This document shows positions 49,064 to 57,655 of a DNA stretch of 64,000 nt, piece after piece. The DNA is from Tenggerimyces flavus (GTDB lineage Bacteria > Actinomycetota > Actinomycetes > Propionibacteriales > Actinopolymorphaceae). The position numbers were made by a program, and so were the translations under genes. The notes beneath the pieces are model-generated. The model was not told where the DNA came from and searched no databases. It was given only the letters and a program-made list of their open reading frames with translations. The stretch is taken from assembly GCF_016907715.1 (NCBI RefSeq), contig NZ_JAFBCM010000001.1:1054001-1118000 (forward strand), written 5' to 3'. Position 1 is the stretch's first letter, and each line of letters opens with the position of its first letter.

Positions 49064-50008
49064 ATGCCGAGCATCGTCGCGTGGGTCCAGGAAGACTTCG
49101 GGATCGAGCTGGAGAAGCTCGAACGCATCGAGCACGGCGCCGACGTGGCCGCGGCGGTGTGGCGAGGCACGGCAGCGGACGGGCGGGCGTACGCGGTCAA
49201 GTGGAGCGGCGGCGGTTCGGCCGCCGGGCTGCTCGTCCCCGCTCTGTTGGCCTCCGCCGGCGTGCGGGGCATCACCGCCCCGGTACGGGCTGGGTCAGGC
49301 GAACTGTCGACTGAACGCGACGGCCGCAGGCTGTCCGTCGTGCCGTGGATCTCCGACGAGCACTCGTTCGGCGCCGAGATGACCGAGGCTCGGTGGCACT
49401 CGTACGGCGCGGTGCTCGCCGCCGTCCACGCCGCCAGCGTCGAAGTGGACCTGCCGCGGGAGACGTACGACCACGGACGCTGGACCCGAGCCGCCCTCGA
49501 GCTCCCCGAACAGTTCGTCGGCGACCACCTTGTCCAACGGCTCGCGGACGTATGGCGCACCGAGGCCGAACGCATCCGCGTCATCGTCGACCAGACCAAC
49601 GCCCTCGGCCGCGAGCTCGCTGCCGAAACCGTTCCCTTCGTGCTGTGTCATGCCGATCCGCACCGAGGCAACGTGCTGTTGACGGGCGACCAGGCCTGGC
49701 TGATCGACTGGGACGACGCGATGTTCTCGCCCCGCGAGCGCGACCTGATGTTCGCGCTGAGCGGCGTCTCGTTCTTCGGCCCGAGCACTGAGGAGGAACG
49801 CGCGTGGTTCTTCGCGGGCTACGGCCCGGTCGATGTCGACGAGCGACGAGTCGCCTACCACCACGGCGTACGTGCGCTGGACGACCTGGTCAGCTGGTCA
49901 GAACAGGCGCTCGACCCGAACGATGCCGATCGGGAGTTCGCCTTGGAGATCGTGCAGGGCTTGTTCACCGCCGGCGGACTCGCACGAAGAACGCCCATCC
50001 GTAGCTAG
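49064..50008 (+). CDS. Aminoglycoside phosphotransferase-like kinase (APH/ChoK family)
   Basis: A 314-residue kinase-fold protein. The catalytic loop is CHADPHRGNVLL (His196, Asp198, Asn203) and the metal-binding Asp215 is in LIDWDDAM. The N-lobe AVKWSGG supplies the ATP-binding Lys. Substrates in this family range from antibiotics to small metabolites; none can be assigned. ATG 49064 starts 17 bases after the efflux gene, so the two may be co-expressed. Confidence 0.85.
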   Translation: MPSIVAWVQEDFGIELEKLERIEHGADVAAAVWRGTAADGRAYAVKWSGGGSAAGLLVPALLASAGVRGITAPVRAGSGELSTERDGRRLSVVPWISDEHSFGAEMTEARWHSYGAVLAAVHAASVEVDLPRETYDHGRWTRAALELPEQFVGDHLVQRLADVWRTEAERIRVIVDQTNALGRELAAETVPFVLCHADPHRGNVLLTGDQAWLIDWDDAMFSPRERDLMFALSGVSFFGPSTEEERAWFFAGYGPVDVDERRVAYHHGVRALDDLVSWSEQALDPNDADREFALEIVQGLFTAGGLARRTPIRS

Positions 50009-50049
50009 GATTCAGCGTCGGCACGGACGTTGGGGTGAGGGAGAACACG

Positions 50050-50538
50050 ATGGATGTCTTGCGGGCCGTGTTCCTGCTGGCGGCGACGCTGTCGATGGGT
50101 CTGGTGGCGGGCGTGTTCGGCCTGTACTGGCACGCGGTCATGCCGGGTCTCGCGAAGGCCGACGACCGTACGTTCGTCGGTGCGTTCCAGGCGCTCGACC
50201 GCGGCATCATGAACCCCTGGTTCCTGCTGACGAACTTCGTCGGCGCCCTCGCCTTCCCGCTGGTCGCCGGCCTGCTGCTCCTCGGGCAGCCCGCGTTCGT
50301 CTGGGTCGTCGTGGCGTTCGTTCTGTACCTGGTCGTGTTCGTGATGACGATCGCCATCAACGTGCCGATGAACGACGCGCTGAAGGCCGCCGGTGATCCG
50401 AACCAGATCGACAACGCCGCCGCCCGCAAGGCCTTCAACGAGGCGCGCTGGGTGAGCTCGAACAACGTCCGCGTCGTGCTCTCGACGGTCGCGTTCGGCT
50501 TGCTGGCTTGGGCTCTCGTCGTGTTCGGCCAGTCATGA
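50050..50538 (+). CDS. DUF1772-type membrane protein
   Basis: A 162-residue protein with four membrane segments (about 3-24, 55-76, 82-105, 137-158). FYWHAVMPGL-like and MTIAINVPMNDAL motifs place it in the DUF1772/anthrone-oxygenase-like superfamily. ATG 50050 follows GGGAGAACACG. The stop overlaps the next start (ATGA). Confidence 0.8.
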   Translation: MDVLRAVFLLAATLSMGLVAGVFGLYWHAVMPGLAKADDRTFVGAFQALDRGIMNPWFLLTNFVGALAFPLVAGLLLLGQPAFVWVVVAFVLYLVVFVMTIAINVPMNDALKAAGDPNQIDNAAARKAFNEARWVSSNNVRVVLSTVAFGLLAWALVVFGQS

Positions 50539-50987
50539 CCGACGTCCGTTCCGCCACGGTGGAGGACTGGGCGGAGTTCTGGCCGATGCTCAAGGACATG
50601 GGCTCGGACGACACGGCGGAGGTCGCGCGGCCGCGGTACGTCGAGCTGTTGGCCGATCCGCGCTGGGGCGTGCTGGTCGCGTCCGACGGGTCGCGGCTGA
50701 TCGGCTACGTGTCCTTGCAGGACTACGGGCCGCACCTGCGGATCGGCAGCCTGCACCGGATCATCCGCATGCACGATCTGTACGTGCTGCCCGACGAGCG
50801 TCGCCGCGGCATCGGAACGGCGCTGCTCGACGCGGCGAAGGCGTGGACCGCCGAGCGTGGCCGCTACCTCGAGTGGCAGGCAGGCGCCACGACGTCCGCC
50901 CCGTTCTACAAGCGCCTCGGCTACCGCGGCGAGCCCTGCCCGCAGCCGGAGTACCCGACGTTCGTCGTCGACTTCGCCAACGCCTAG
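50535..50987 (+). CDS. GNAT-family acetyltransferase
   Basis: A 150-residue protein with the complete GNAT motif LYVLPDERRRGIGTALLDAAKAW and the C-terminal APFYKRLGYRG. It is translationally coupled to the DUF1772 gene through a 4-bp overlap. The substrate is unknown. Its 3' end overlaps the convergent hydrolase gene by 4 bp. Confidence 0.87.
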   Translation: MTDVRSATVEDWAEFWPMLKDMGSDDTAEVARPRYVELLADPRWGVLVASDGSRLIGYVSLQDYGPHLRIGSLHRIIRMHDLYVLPDERRRGIGTALLDAAKAWTAERGRYLEWQAGATTSAPFYKRLGYRGEPCPQPEYPTFVVDFANA

Positions 50988-51766
50988 AGACCGTCGAGGA
51001 AGGCGTTCACCACGGCCAGGTACGCCGAGCGCTGGTCGCGGCGAATGTTGTGCCCGGCGTCCGGAACGTGGGCGATGGTCAGCTCGCCGGCGGCGGCGTT
51101 CCGCAACGCCTCCGCCTGCTCAGGCGAGGTCGTCGAGCCGCGCGCGACGTCCCCGTGGATCACCAGGACGGGGCAGGTGACGCGGGTCAGCCGTTCGCTC
51201 ATCGCGACCGGTGCCTCCACCGGCAGCTCGAACATCCGCTGGTCGAGCTCGCCGGTCGACCGGGCCTGCGGCTCGATCTCGTCGTCGGACCAGGCCGGGT
51301 TTCTGGCGCGAGCGTTCTCGATCCGTTCCTCCAACGACCGGGCGCGTTCGGCGAGGAACCATTCGGGCACCGAGCGCTGGGTCGCGTCGGGCACCGGCGG
51401 GGTCGGGAACGGCGGATCCTCCAGCACCACAGCGCGAACGAGCTCCGGAAACTGCCCGGCGGTCGCGGCGGCCGTGACCGCGCCCATCGAGTGACCGATC
51501 AGCACCACGCCAGCAGCCGGAATCTCCTGTGCACCCAGGACCAACGCGACATCGGCCGCGTTCGCCGACGCTCCGCCCTCGTCCTCGGGCAGACCGGACT
51601 GGCCGTGGCCGCGCGAGTCGATCGCGAGCGACCCGCGCGACGGGAACTGGTCGAACCAGGGCAGCCACACGTCGGCGTTGTCGCTGAACCCGTGCAGGAA
51701 CACGGTGTCCACGTCGTCCCGTGTACGCACCCAGGCGAGATGCTCGGTCCGGCCACGCGTGATCAT
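50984..51766 (-). CDS. Alpha/beta hydrolase
   Basis: A 260-residue protein. The oxyanion segment is TVFLHGFSDN, the nucleophile Ser93 is in IGHSMGA, and the His is in VPDAGHNIRRD. ATG 51766 has GGGAGG 8 bases upstream and overlaps the stop of the GrpB gene (ATGA). Confidence 0.86.
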   Translation of the reverse strand: MITRGRTEHLAWVRTRDDVDTVFLHGFSDNADVWLPWFDQFPSRGSLAIDSRGHGQSGLPEDEGGASANAADVALVLGAQEIPAAGVVLIGHSMGAVTAAATAGQFPELVRAVVLEDPPFPTPPVPDATQRSVPEWFLAERARSLEERIENARARNPAWSDDEIEPQARSTGELDQRMFELPVEAPVAMSERLTRVTCPVLVIHGDVARGSTTSPEQAEALRNAAAGELTIAHVPDAGHNIRRDQRSAYLAVVNAFLDGL

Positions 51767-52335
51767 CGGAATGCCTCCCAGTTCGTCTCGGCGGCCCATC
51801 GTTCGGCTGCCCCCATCAACACCGTCCACGCCGGCGCCTTGATCTGCCCGTAGTCGTACAGGTCCGGAACGCTCTGCGCCAACCGCTGCTTGAACCCGCC
51901 CCACCCGTCGCGCGCTACATCGTCAGCACGCAGGAAGTCGCGGAAGAGCAGCGCTGTCCTGGCGGCGGGACTGCGTTCCCGGACGTGCACGTTGTGGCTC
52001 CGCGCGCCGACGGGCGGCGCGAACACCAGCTTGGGGTACGCGACGCCGTTCGCCTCCTCGGCGCGGTTCCACGACTCCGGCCGCAGCCGGTAACCGGCGG
52101 CGGTGAGCCGTTCGGTGAGCAGCGGCTCGTCGACGCTGGCGACCAGCACGGTGATGTCGATGCAGTCCTTCGCCGCGAGGCCGGGAACCGACGTCGAGCC
52201 GATGTGCTCGATCGCCAAAGCGAGCGGGCCGAGCGTGGCCTGGAGCTCGGCTGCCAGCTTGGCGAACTCGGCCGGCCAGGTCGGGTCGTAGTCGTGCACC
52301 TTCACGTCGTGGACGAGCTCATCGGGAAACGGCAC
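51763..52335 (-). CDS. GrpB-family protein (UPF0157)
   Basis: A 190-residue protein of the GrpB/UPF0157 nucleotidyltransferase-like family. It has the hallmark YDPTWPAEFAKLAAEL, then IEHIGSTSVPGLAAKDCIDITV, then a late VHVRE. The start is a GTG at 52335, 11 bp from the stop of the reductase gene upstream. No activity is established for the group, though the GS...D-x-D arrangement resembles nucleotidyltransferases. Confidence 0.85.
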   Translation of the reverse strand: MPFPDELVHDVKVHDYDPTWPAEFAKLAAELQATLGPLALAIEHIGSTSVPGLAAKDCIDITVLVASVDEPLLTERLTAAGYRLRPESWNRAEEANGVAYPKLVFAPPVGARSHNVHVRERSPAARTALLFRDFLRADDVARDGWGGFKQRLAQSVPDLYDYGQIKAPAWTVLMGAAERWAAETNWEAFR

Positions 52336-52346
52336 GATGGTCGAGC

Positions 52347-52928
52347 TTACGCGCGTACATAGCGAATCAGCACGACTCCGCTGTCGAACGCCCGGGTCGA
52401 CTCGACGGTCCACCGGTTGATCTGGAACGGCCCGTCGAAGATCGGCGCGCCCGTACCGATCGACACCGGGTTGAGCTTGAGGTGGATCTCGTCGATCTCC
52501 TCGCGCAGCGACGCTGCCAGAGCGCCGCCGCCGCAGAGCCAGATGTCCTTGCCTGATTCGCTCTTGAGCTCCCGTACCTTGGCGAGCGGGTCGGTGGAGA
52601 CCAGCTCGATCGCCTTGTCGGGCACCTCCTCGAGCGTGGTCGAGAACACCAGATGCCGCATATGCGGGTACGCGTTCTCGACGCCTTCCGCGAGCGCCAT
52701 CGTGTACGAGACGCGACCCTCGAGCACGGTGTCGAAGTGCTTGTTCTCGACGCCTTCGAGGCCGGCTGCCTCGCGCCAGTGTCCCGGCACCATCTCGGGA
52801 TACTCCGCGGTGAGCACCGGGCCGTGGTCGCCCTCGAGCAGGAAGACCTTGCCGGTCGGGTCGCTGCGGTCGGCCTCGGCGATGAAGCCGTCGATGGTCG
52901 AGGCGATCAGGTAGACGAGCTTTCGCAT
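52347..52928 (-). CDS. Dihydrofolate reductase-like (RibD C-terminal domain) protein
   Basis: A 193-residue protein starting MRKLVYLIASTIDGFIAEAD, with the RibD_C/DHFR-like NADPH-binding segment DIWLCGGGALAASLREEIDEIHLKLNPV. These are oxidoreductases of mostly unknown substrate, not the housekeeping FolA. GGGAGGG lies 3-5 bases before ATG 52928. It is first in a leftward three-gene operon (with grpB-like and hydrolase genes) and divergent from a TetR gene. Confidence 0.87.
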   Translation of the reverse strand: MRKLVYLIASTIDGFIAEADRSDPTGKVFLLEGDHGPVLTAEYPEMVPGHWREAAGLEGVENKHFDTVLEGRVSYTMALAEGVENAYPHMRHLVFSTTLEEVPDKAIELVSTDPLAKVRELKSESGKDIWLCGGGALAASLREEIDEIHLKLNPVSIGTGAPIFDGPFQINRWTVESTRAFDSGVVLIRYVRA

Positions 52929-52943
52929 GGGTCCCTCCCAAAT

Positions 52944-52973
52944 CACTGTGGTTGTAGTACTCTAAACACAGTG
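52944..52973. promoter_or_regulatory. TetR operator between reductase and TetR genes
   Basis: CACTGTG at 52944-52950 and CACAGTG at 52967-52973 form a perfect 7-bp inverted repeat with a 16-bp spacer, in a local AT-rich stretch between divergent starts. It probably binds the adjacent TetR. Confidence 0.75.
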
Positions 52974-52999
52974 GTCAGCGGATGTCCAGGGAGTGACTG

Positions 53000-53572
53000 A
53001 TGGTTCGGCGGAACGACGAACGGCGTGCGGCCCTCGTGGACGGCGCGATCGAGGTGCTCGCCAGGGACGGGGCGCGCGGGCTGACGTTCCGCGCGGTCGA
53101 CACCGAGGCGGGCGTACCCGCTGGAACGGCGTCCAACTACTTCGCCAACCGCACGGACCTGTTCCGCCAGGTGGCGCAGCGCATCCACGTCCGGATGGGG
53201 CCGTCGCCGGAGGAGGAGCTCGCTGGTGCGGCCGGGCCGCCGACGAGGGAGGTCGCGACCGCCCAGCTGCAGGCGCTGTTCGGGCGGATCGTCGCCGACC
53301 GTACGGGCTACCAGGCGCTGCTCGAGCTGCGCCTGGAGGCGACCCGGCAGCCGGAGCTGCGCGAGCTGCTGTCCGCGACGATCCGGGCCAACCACGCCCA
53401 GGACGTCGCCCGCCACGCCGCCTCAGGGATGCCGGGCGACCGTACGACCGTGCTGCTCCTCTACCTCGCGATCAGCGGCCTCGTCGTCGAACACCTCACG
53501 CTGCCCGACATGCTCGAGCCGCTTACGCCGGACGACGTCATCGCCGACCTGGTCCGACTGCTGATGCGCTAG
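53000..53572 (+). CDS. TetR-family transcriptional regulator
   Basis: A 190-residue protein with the N-terminal HTH (LVDGAIEVLARDGARGLTFRAVDTEAGVPAGTASNYFANRTDLFRQV). It is divergent from the DHFR-like gene. The stop overlaps the convergent nucleotidyltransferase-like gene by 4 bp. Confidence 0.87.
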   Translation: MVRRNDERRAALVDGAIEVLARDGARGLTFRAVDTEAGVPAGTASNYFANRTDLFRQVAQRIHVRMGPSPEEELAGAAGPPTREVATAQLQALFGRIVADRTGYQALLELRLEATRQPELRELLSATIRANHAQDVARHAASGMPGDRTTVLLLYLAISGLVVEHLTLPDMLEPLTPDDVIADLVRLLMR

Positions 53573-54165
53573 CGGCTCGGGAAACCTCGTTCGGTCAGCC
53601 AGGCGGCGAACTCGTCGCCGGTCTCGACGCCGTCGTCCAAGACGGCCTGGTAGATCTGCTGGCCGCCGACCTCGTACGGGTACGTCGGCAGCCGGTGCCA
53701 CTCGTCCTTGATGCGCAGCACGGCCAGCCGCTGCGCGGGTGTGATGCGGTCGCGCAGCGCCTCGTGCCACTCGGTCACGTTGCGGTGGACGTCGTGCAGC
53801 CAGATCGTCAGGTCGATCGTCCACGTCGCGTCGCCGCGCCGCAGCGAGATCGGCACGTGGTAGCGCTCGTCCCGCACCGCCGGCGTCGGGGCGCGGGGGC
53901 CGCGCTCATCCGCGTACGTGAAGCCCACCACGCCCGGGATCAGCACGATCTTCGCCAGCAGCGCCACGACGTCCGACGGCGTGAACGACGCGCCGGCGCA
54001 CACCATCACGTCCAGGTCGCGCCACGACATCAGCCCCGACACGTAGCTCCCCGTCGGCAGCAACGAACCCAGGTCGAACGACGCCCACGCCGCCTCCAAC
54101 TCGGCCAGGACCTCGGCGCCTTCGGCCTGCAAAGCTTCCTGCCGCGCGAGCAAATCGTCGTTCAC
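53569..54165 (-). CDS. Nucleotidyltransferase-fold protein
   Basis: A 198-residue protein. The segment LLPTGSYVSGLMSWRDLDVMVCAG matches the hG[GS]...DxDh signature of the polymerase-beta/MNT nucleotidyltransferase superfamily, and TWTIDLTIWL could give the third acidic residue. The exact family and target are unknown. GTG 54165 is used, with another GTG at 54174; neither has a clear ribosome-binding site. It is divergent from the methyltransferase. Confidence 0.65.
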   Translation of the reverse strand: MNDDLLARQEALQAEGAEVLAELEAAWASFDLGSLLPTGSYVSGLMSWRDLDVMVCAGASFTPSDVVALLAKIVLIPGVVGFTYADERGPRAPTPAVRDERYHVPISLRRGDATWTIDLTIWLHDVHRNVTEWHEALRDRITPAQRLAVLRIKDEWHRLPTYPYEVGGQQIYQAVLDDGVETGDEFAAWLTERGFPSR

Positions 54166-54191
54166 CGGCGACACTATGCCGGTGATGGCGC

Positions 54192-54824
54192 ATGATGTGC
54201 GCTGTGATTTCCGACCACCGAGCCTTCTGGAACGCACAAGCCGCGACGTACGACGACGAGGCCGACCACGGCCTGCGCGACCCCGACGTCCGGCAGGCCT
54301 GGCGCGACCTTCTCGCCGAGCTCCTTCCCACGCCACCCGCGAAGCTCGCCGATCTCGGCTGCGGGACCGGCACGCTCTCCGTGCTGCTCGCCGAGGAGGG
54401 CTACGACGTCGTCGGCGTCGACCAGGCGCCGAACATGATCGACTTCGCCGTACGCAAGGCCAAAGCCGCCGGGCTGAACGTCCCGTTCCAGCACGCCGAC
54501 GCGTCGAAGCCGCCGCTCGAGGCAGGCACGTTCGACGTCGTCCTCGCCCGGCACGTGCTCTGGGCGCTGCCCGACCCGCGCGCGGCGCTGGAACGATGGC
54601 GAGACCTGCTCAAGCCGGGCGGCCGGCTCGTCCTCATCGAGGGCCGCTGGTGGACCGGCGGCGGCCTCACCGCCCAGCGGACGAAGCGCCTGCTGAACGG
54701 CATCGCCACGATCACCCAGACGCGGCCGCTCACCAACAAGGGCCTCTGGGGAGCCCCGATCCGCGACGAGCGGTACGCGATGGTCGCGGTCGTCGGGGTG
54801 GACGACGCGGCCAGCTCCACCTGA
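54192..54824 (+). CDS. Class I SAM-dependent methyltransferase
   Basis: A 210-residue methyltransferase (Methyltransf_11 type). Motif I is ADLGCGTGTLS (Asp54-Gly60), the acidic residue after strand 2 is in VVGVDQAPNM, and motif IV is in FDVVLARHVLWALPDP. It is a small-molecule methyltransferase of unknown substrate. A second Met follows the first directly. Confidence 0.87.
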   Translation: MMCAVISDHRAFWNAQAATYDDEADHGLRDPDVRQAWRDLLAELLPTPPAKLADLGCGTGTLSVLLAEEGYDVVGVDQAPNMIDFAVRKAKAAGLNVPFQHADASKPPLEAGTFDVVLARHVLWALPDPRAALERWRDLLKPGGRLVLIEGRWWTGGGLTAQRTKRLLNGIATITQTRPLTNKGLWGAPIRDERYAMVAVVGVDDAASST

Positions 54825-54890
54825 GCCTCCACCCGGATCTCCACCCGACGGTGGTCCTCGAAATCGTCGCCGATTCCTAGCGTCGTGGTC

Positions 54891-55388
54891 ATGACTTTGA
54901 GCACGCTCGTCAACGCAGCCCTCGTCGTCGCCGTCGTCATCTACATGGTCGCGCGGCGGATGAGCTGGCAGCAGTTCAACAAGTCCGGTCGCGAGGTCTG
55001 GGTGATGCCGCTCGTCCTCATCGGCATCGGTCTGCTGCAGATGAAGGACAAGCTCGGCGGCGGCTACCACCTCACGGTCGCCGACATCGGGTTCCTCGTC
55101 GCCGGACTGGCCGTGAGCCTGGTCGTTGGCCTGTTGATGGGACGGACCGTCGAGCTGCAGACCCGCGGCACCGAGGTCTGGTACCGGATGCCGGTGATCG
55201 GCCTGCTCGTCCTTGTCGGGTACGTCGCCGCGAGGTTCGCGCTCGCGATGCTGGGACACACCATGGGGGCGACGATCACGTCGGGTGGTGGGTCGATCAT
55301 GGTTTCGTTGGGCGCCAACCTGCTCGCGCAGTCGCTGGTCACGGCCTCCCGGGTCAGCACCAGCACGCTGCAGCGGGCGCGCGCCTGA
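54891..55388 (+). CDS. Multi-pass membrane protein upstream of two-component genes
   Basis: A 165-residue protein with four to five membrane segments (about 3-20, 36-52, 62-84, 102-124, 134-152). It recalls the CcdC/DUF1453 type, but the match is not certain. ATG 54891; it ends 16 bp before the histidine kinase start and is probably co-transcribed with it, so it may be a sensory partner. Confidence 0.65.
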   Translation: MTLSTLVNAALVVAVVIYMVARRMSWQQFNKSGREVWVMPLVLIGIGLLQMKDKLGGGYHLTVADIGFLVAGLAVSLVVGLLMGRTVELQTRGTEVWYRMPVIGLLVLVGYVAARFALAMLGHTMGATITSGGGSIMVSLGANLLAQSLVTASRVSTSTLQRARA

Positions 55389-55404
55389 GACGCAGAGGAG
55401 AACG

Positions 55405-56559
55405 GTGAACGTCGGCGAGCTGGTGCGGCGGCTGGTCCCGCCGCCCAGCGGCGAGCGGGTACGGGTGGGTTGGTGGATCGTCAACCTGCTCGGCACCTGC
55501 CTGTTCGTCTACACGCTGGCGTCCGCGCGGCCGACTCCCGACATCGCGGTGTTCGTCTGGACCGGGTACGGGCTCTGCATGGCGCTGTGGATCTCGTTCA
55601 TCGTGCTCGAACGCCGCCGGCCGCGGCTCGCGATCGCCCTGCTCGCCGGCTGCTCGTTGCTCGCCTGCGTGCTGTCGGCCGTGCCGCAGAGCAACGAGAC
55701 CACCATCGTCGCGATGGTCACGCTGGTCATCTGTGCCTCGAGCTCGTCGATCTCGGTCGTCGCGATCGTCAGCATCGGCGTGCTGGACGCGCTCGCGTTC
55801 ACCGCGAGCGGATGGACGAACGACCAGCCCGTCGGTTGGTTCGCCAGCAACCTCGGCGCCGCGGCGCTCGTGCTGATGCTCGGCCTGATCCGCCGGCAGG
55901 GCCGCGTCCAGGCGCAGCAGACCGAGGAACTGCTCCGGCAGACCCAGCTCGCGCAGCAGGAGCACGCCCGCGCGGCGGCGTTGGACGAACGGACGCGGAT
56001 CGCCCGCGAGATCCACGACGTGCTGGCGCATTCGCTCGGTGCGCTCGGGGTACAGCTCGAGGTCGCGGAGGCGCAGCTGGACAAGGGCGACGTTGCCGGG
56101 GCCTCGGAGCGCGTACGTCGGGCGCGGCGGCTCGCGGCGTCCGGTTTGGTCGAGGCTCGGGACGCGGTGAACGCTTTGAGGCAGGACGTTCCGTCGTTGG
56201 AGGCGGCTCTCGCCGAGCTGATCGAGGACCACGACCTGGAGGCGCGGCTGCGTACCGACGGCGCGTCCCGGGCGTTGTCGTCCGCGGCGACGGTGTCTTT
56301 GCTGCGGACGGCGCGGGAGGCGCTGACGAACGCTTCGCGACATGCGCCGGGCGCTCCGGTGTCCGTGGTGCTCACGTACACCCCGTCGGCTGTGCGACTG
56401 GCTGTGCGGAACGAGGCGGCCTCGCGTCCCGTGGTCGCCGAGCCGTCGGGTGGGTTTGGCCTGACCGGCATGCGCGAACGCATCGCTTTAGCCGGCGGCA
56501 CGTTGACCGCTGGGCGGTCGGGCGAGGGTTGGGAAGTCGTGGCGGAGGTGCCGGAGTGA
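55405..56559 (+). CDS. Two-component sensor histidine kinase (NarL-type, HisKA_3)
   Basis: A 384-residue kinase. Five to six N-terminal membrane segments (residues 22-162) lead to a coiled region, then the HisKA_3 phosphoacceptor His204 in [18 protein letters not shown]. The HATPase domain has an N-box ([11 protein letters not shown]) and [12 protein letters not shown]. It phosphorylates the adjacent LuxR-type regulator. GTG 55405 has AGAGGAG 5-6 bases upstream. The stop overlaps the regulator start (GTGA). Confidence 0.93.
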   Translation: MNVGELVRRLVPPPSGERVRVGWWIVNLLGTCLFVYTLASARPTPDIAVFVWTGYGLCMALWISFIVLERRRPRLAIALLAGCSLLACVLSAVPQSNETTIVAMVTLVICASSSSISVVAIVSIGVLDALAFTASGWTNDQPVGWFASNLGAAALVLMLGLIRRQGRVQAQQTEELLRQTQLAQQEHARAAALDERTRIAREIHDVLAHSLGALGVQLEVAEAQLDKGDVAGASERVRRARRLAASGLVEARDAVNALRQDVPSLEAALAELIEDHDLEARLRTDGASRALSSAATVSLLRTAREALTNASRHAPGAPVSVVLTYTPSAVRLAVRNEAASRPVVAEPSGGFGLTGMRERIALAGGTLTAGRSGEGWEVVAEVPE

Positions 56560-57197
56560 CCGTACGGGTGGTGGTCGTCGACGACCAGCAGATCGTCCGC
56601 GACGGGCTGGTGGCGTTGCTCGGGTTGCTGGACGACATCTCGGTCGTGGGCTCGGCGGGAGACGGTTCCGAGGCTCTCGCGGTGGTGGCCTCGGCCCGGC
56701 CGGATGTGGTGCTGATGGACCTGCGGATGCCGGTGCTGGACGGCGTGGAGGCGACGCGGCGGCTGTCGCGGGACCACCCGTCCGTGGCGGTGTTGGTGCT
56801 GACGACGTACGCCGACGACGACTCCATCGCCGGAGCGCTCCAGGCCGGCGCCCGCGGCTACCTGACCAAGGACGCCGGCCGCGTCGAGATCGCCGCCGCC
56901 CTCCACGCCGCCGCGGCGGGTCAGTCGACGTTCGACCGTACGGTGTCCGAACGCCTGGTGTCAGCGCTGACATCGCGCCAGAAATCCGTTGTACGCAAGG
57001 AGAATCCAGACGGCCTCACCGGTCGCGAGGTCGAGGTCCTGTCACTGCTCGCGCGGGGATTGAGCAACGCGGAGATCGCTGGAGAGTTGTATATCGGTGA
57101 GACGACGGTGAAGACGCACATCAACAACGCGTTCGCGAAGATCAACGTACGGAACCGCTCCGAGGCAACGAGATACGCGCTCGAGCACAACCTCTAG
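56556..57197 (+). CDS. Two-component response regulator, NarL/LuxR family
   Basis: A 213-residue regulator. The receiver domain has the acidic pair Asp9-Asp10, phospho-acceptor Asp55 (VVLMDLRMP), and the Thr/Lys switch (LTTYAD, YLTKDAG). The C-terminal LuxR HTH is [43 protein letters not shown]. It is co-translated with the kinase. Its stop codon lies at the very edge of dispersed repeat copy B. Confidence 0.94.
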   Translation: MTVRVVVVDDQQIVRDGLVALLGLLDDISVVGSAGDGSEALAVVASARPDVVLMDLRMPVLDGVEATRRLSRDHPSVAVLVLTTYADDDSIAGALQAGARGYLTKDAGRVEIAAALHAAAAGQSTFDRTVSERLVSALTSRQKSVVRKENPDGLTGREVEVLSLLARGLSNAEIAGELYIGETTVKTHINNAFAKINVRNRSEATRYALEHNL

Positions 57198-57335
57198 CCT
57201 CGATCTTTCGTCCAGCGGTGGTTTCGCCCGGTCCGCCCCCGGCCCTGGGGGCCAATGATCATGTAAACATGATCAACGGCCGCTCTACGTGGGGTGGACG
57301 CCAGGTAAAGGGGCCACTGGCCGGGTAAGGCGACC
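57194..57335 (+). repeat. Dispersed repeat copy B (uninterrupted)
   Basis: A 142-bp copy of the repeat split at 44 kb. It has a central perfect palindrome TGATCATGT-AA-ACATGATCA (57256-57275) followed by the conserved TACGTGGGGTGGACGCCAGG and the GGCGACC end. It spans the gap between the response-regulator stop and the PadR coding region and supplies the last 16 codons and stop of the PadR frame. Confidence 0.8.
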
Positions 57336-57623
57336 GGCGTGGCCCGCAGAGGCGGCCTTGGCGGCGCGGACCTTCCTCGCCTCGGCCGCGCCGTCCTTGG
57401 TCAGCGCATAAAGCCGCCGTCGCGGGCCACGGCGGGTGCCCTCGTCCTCCCACGAGGACGTGACCCAACCAGCCCGTTCCAGCCGCTCGAGCATCGGATA
57501 CACACTGCCCGAGGGCCGGCCCGTGGCCTTGATGATCGCCAGCCCCCACTGCGGATCCTTGGCCTCCAGGAGCACACCAAGGACGTCGACGGTGGCCTTG
57601 CCGATCCGTTCGAGCCTCTCCAT
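57285..57623 (-). CDS. PadR-family transcriptional regulator
   Basis: A 112-residue winged-helix protein (MERLERIGKATVDVLGVLLEAKDPQWGLAIIKATGRPSGSVYPMLERLERAGWV...RRRLYALTKDGAAEARK). It is short for the family, with no downstream membrane-protein partner. The last 16 residues (RLTRPVAPLPGVHPT region) are encoded by the dispersed repeat, so the native end may have been replaced. It is convergent with the response regulator. Confidence 0.82.
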   Translation of the reverse strand: MERLERIGKATVDVLGVLLEAKDPQWGLAIIKATGRPSGSVYPMLERLERAGWVTSSWEDEGTRRGPRRRLYALTKDGAAEARKVRAAKAASAGHAGRLTRPVAPLPGVHPT

Positions 57624-57655
57624 GGCCCTAACCTACATAGGTAGATCAGGAAAGG

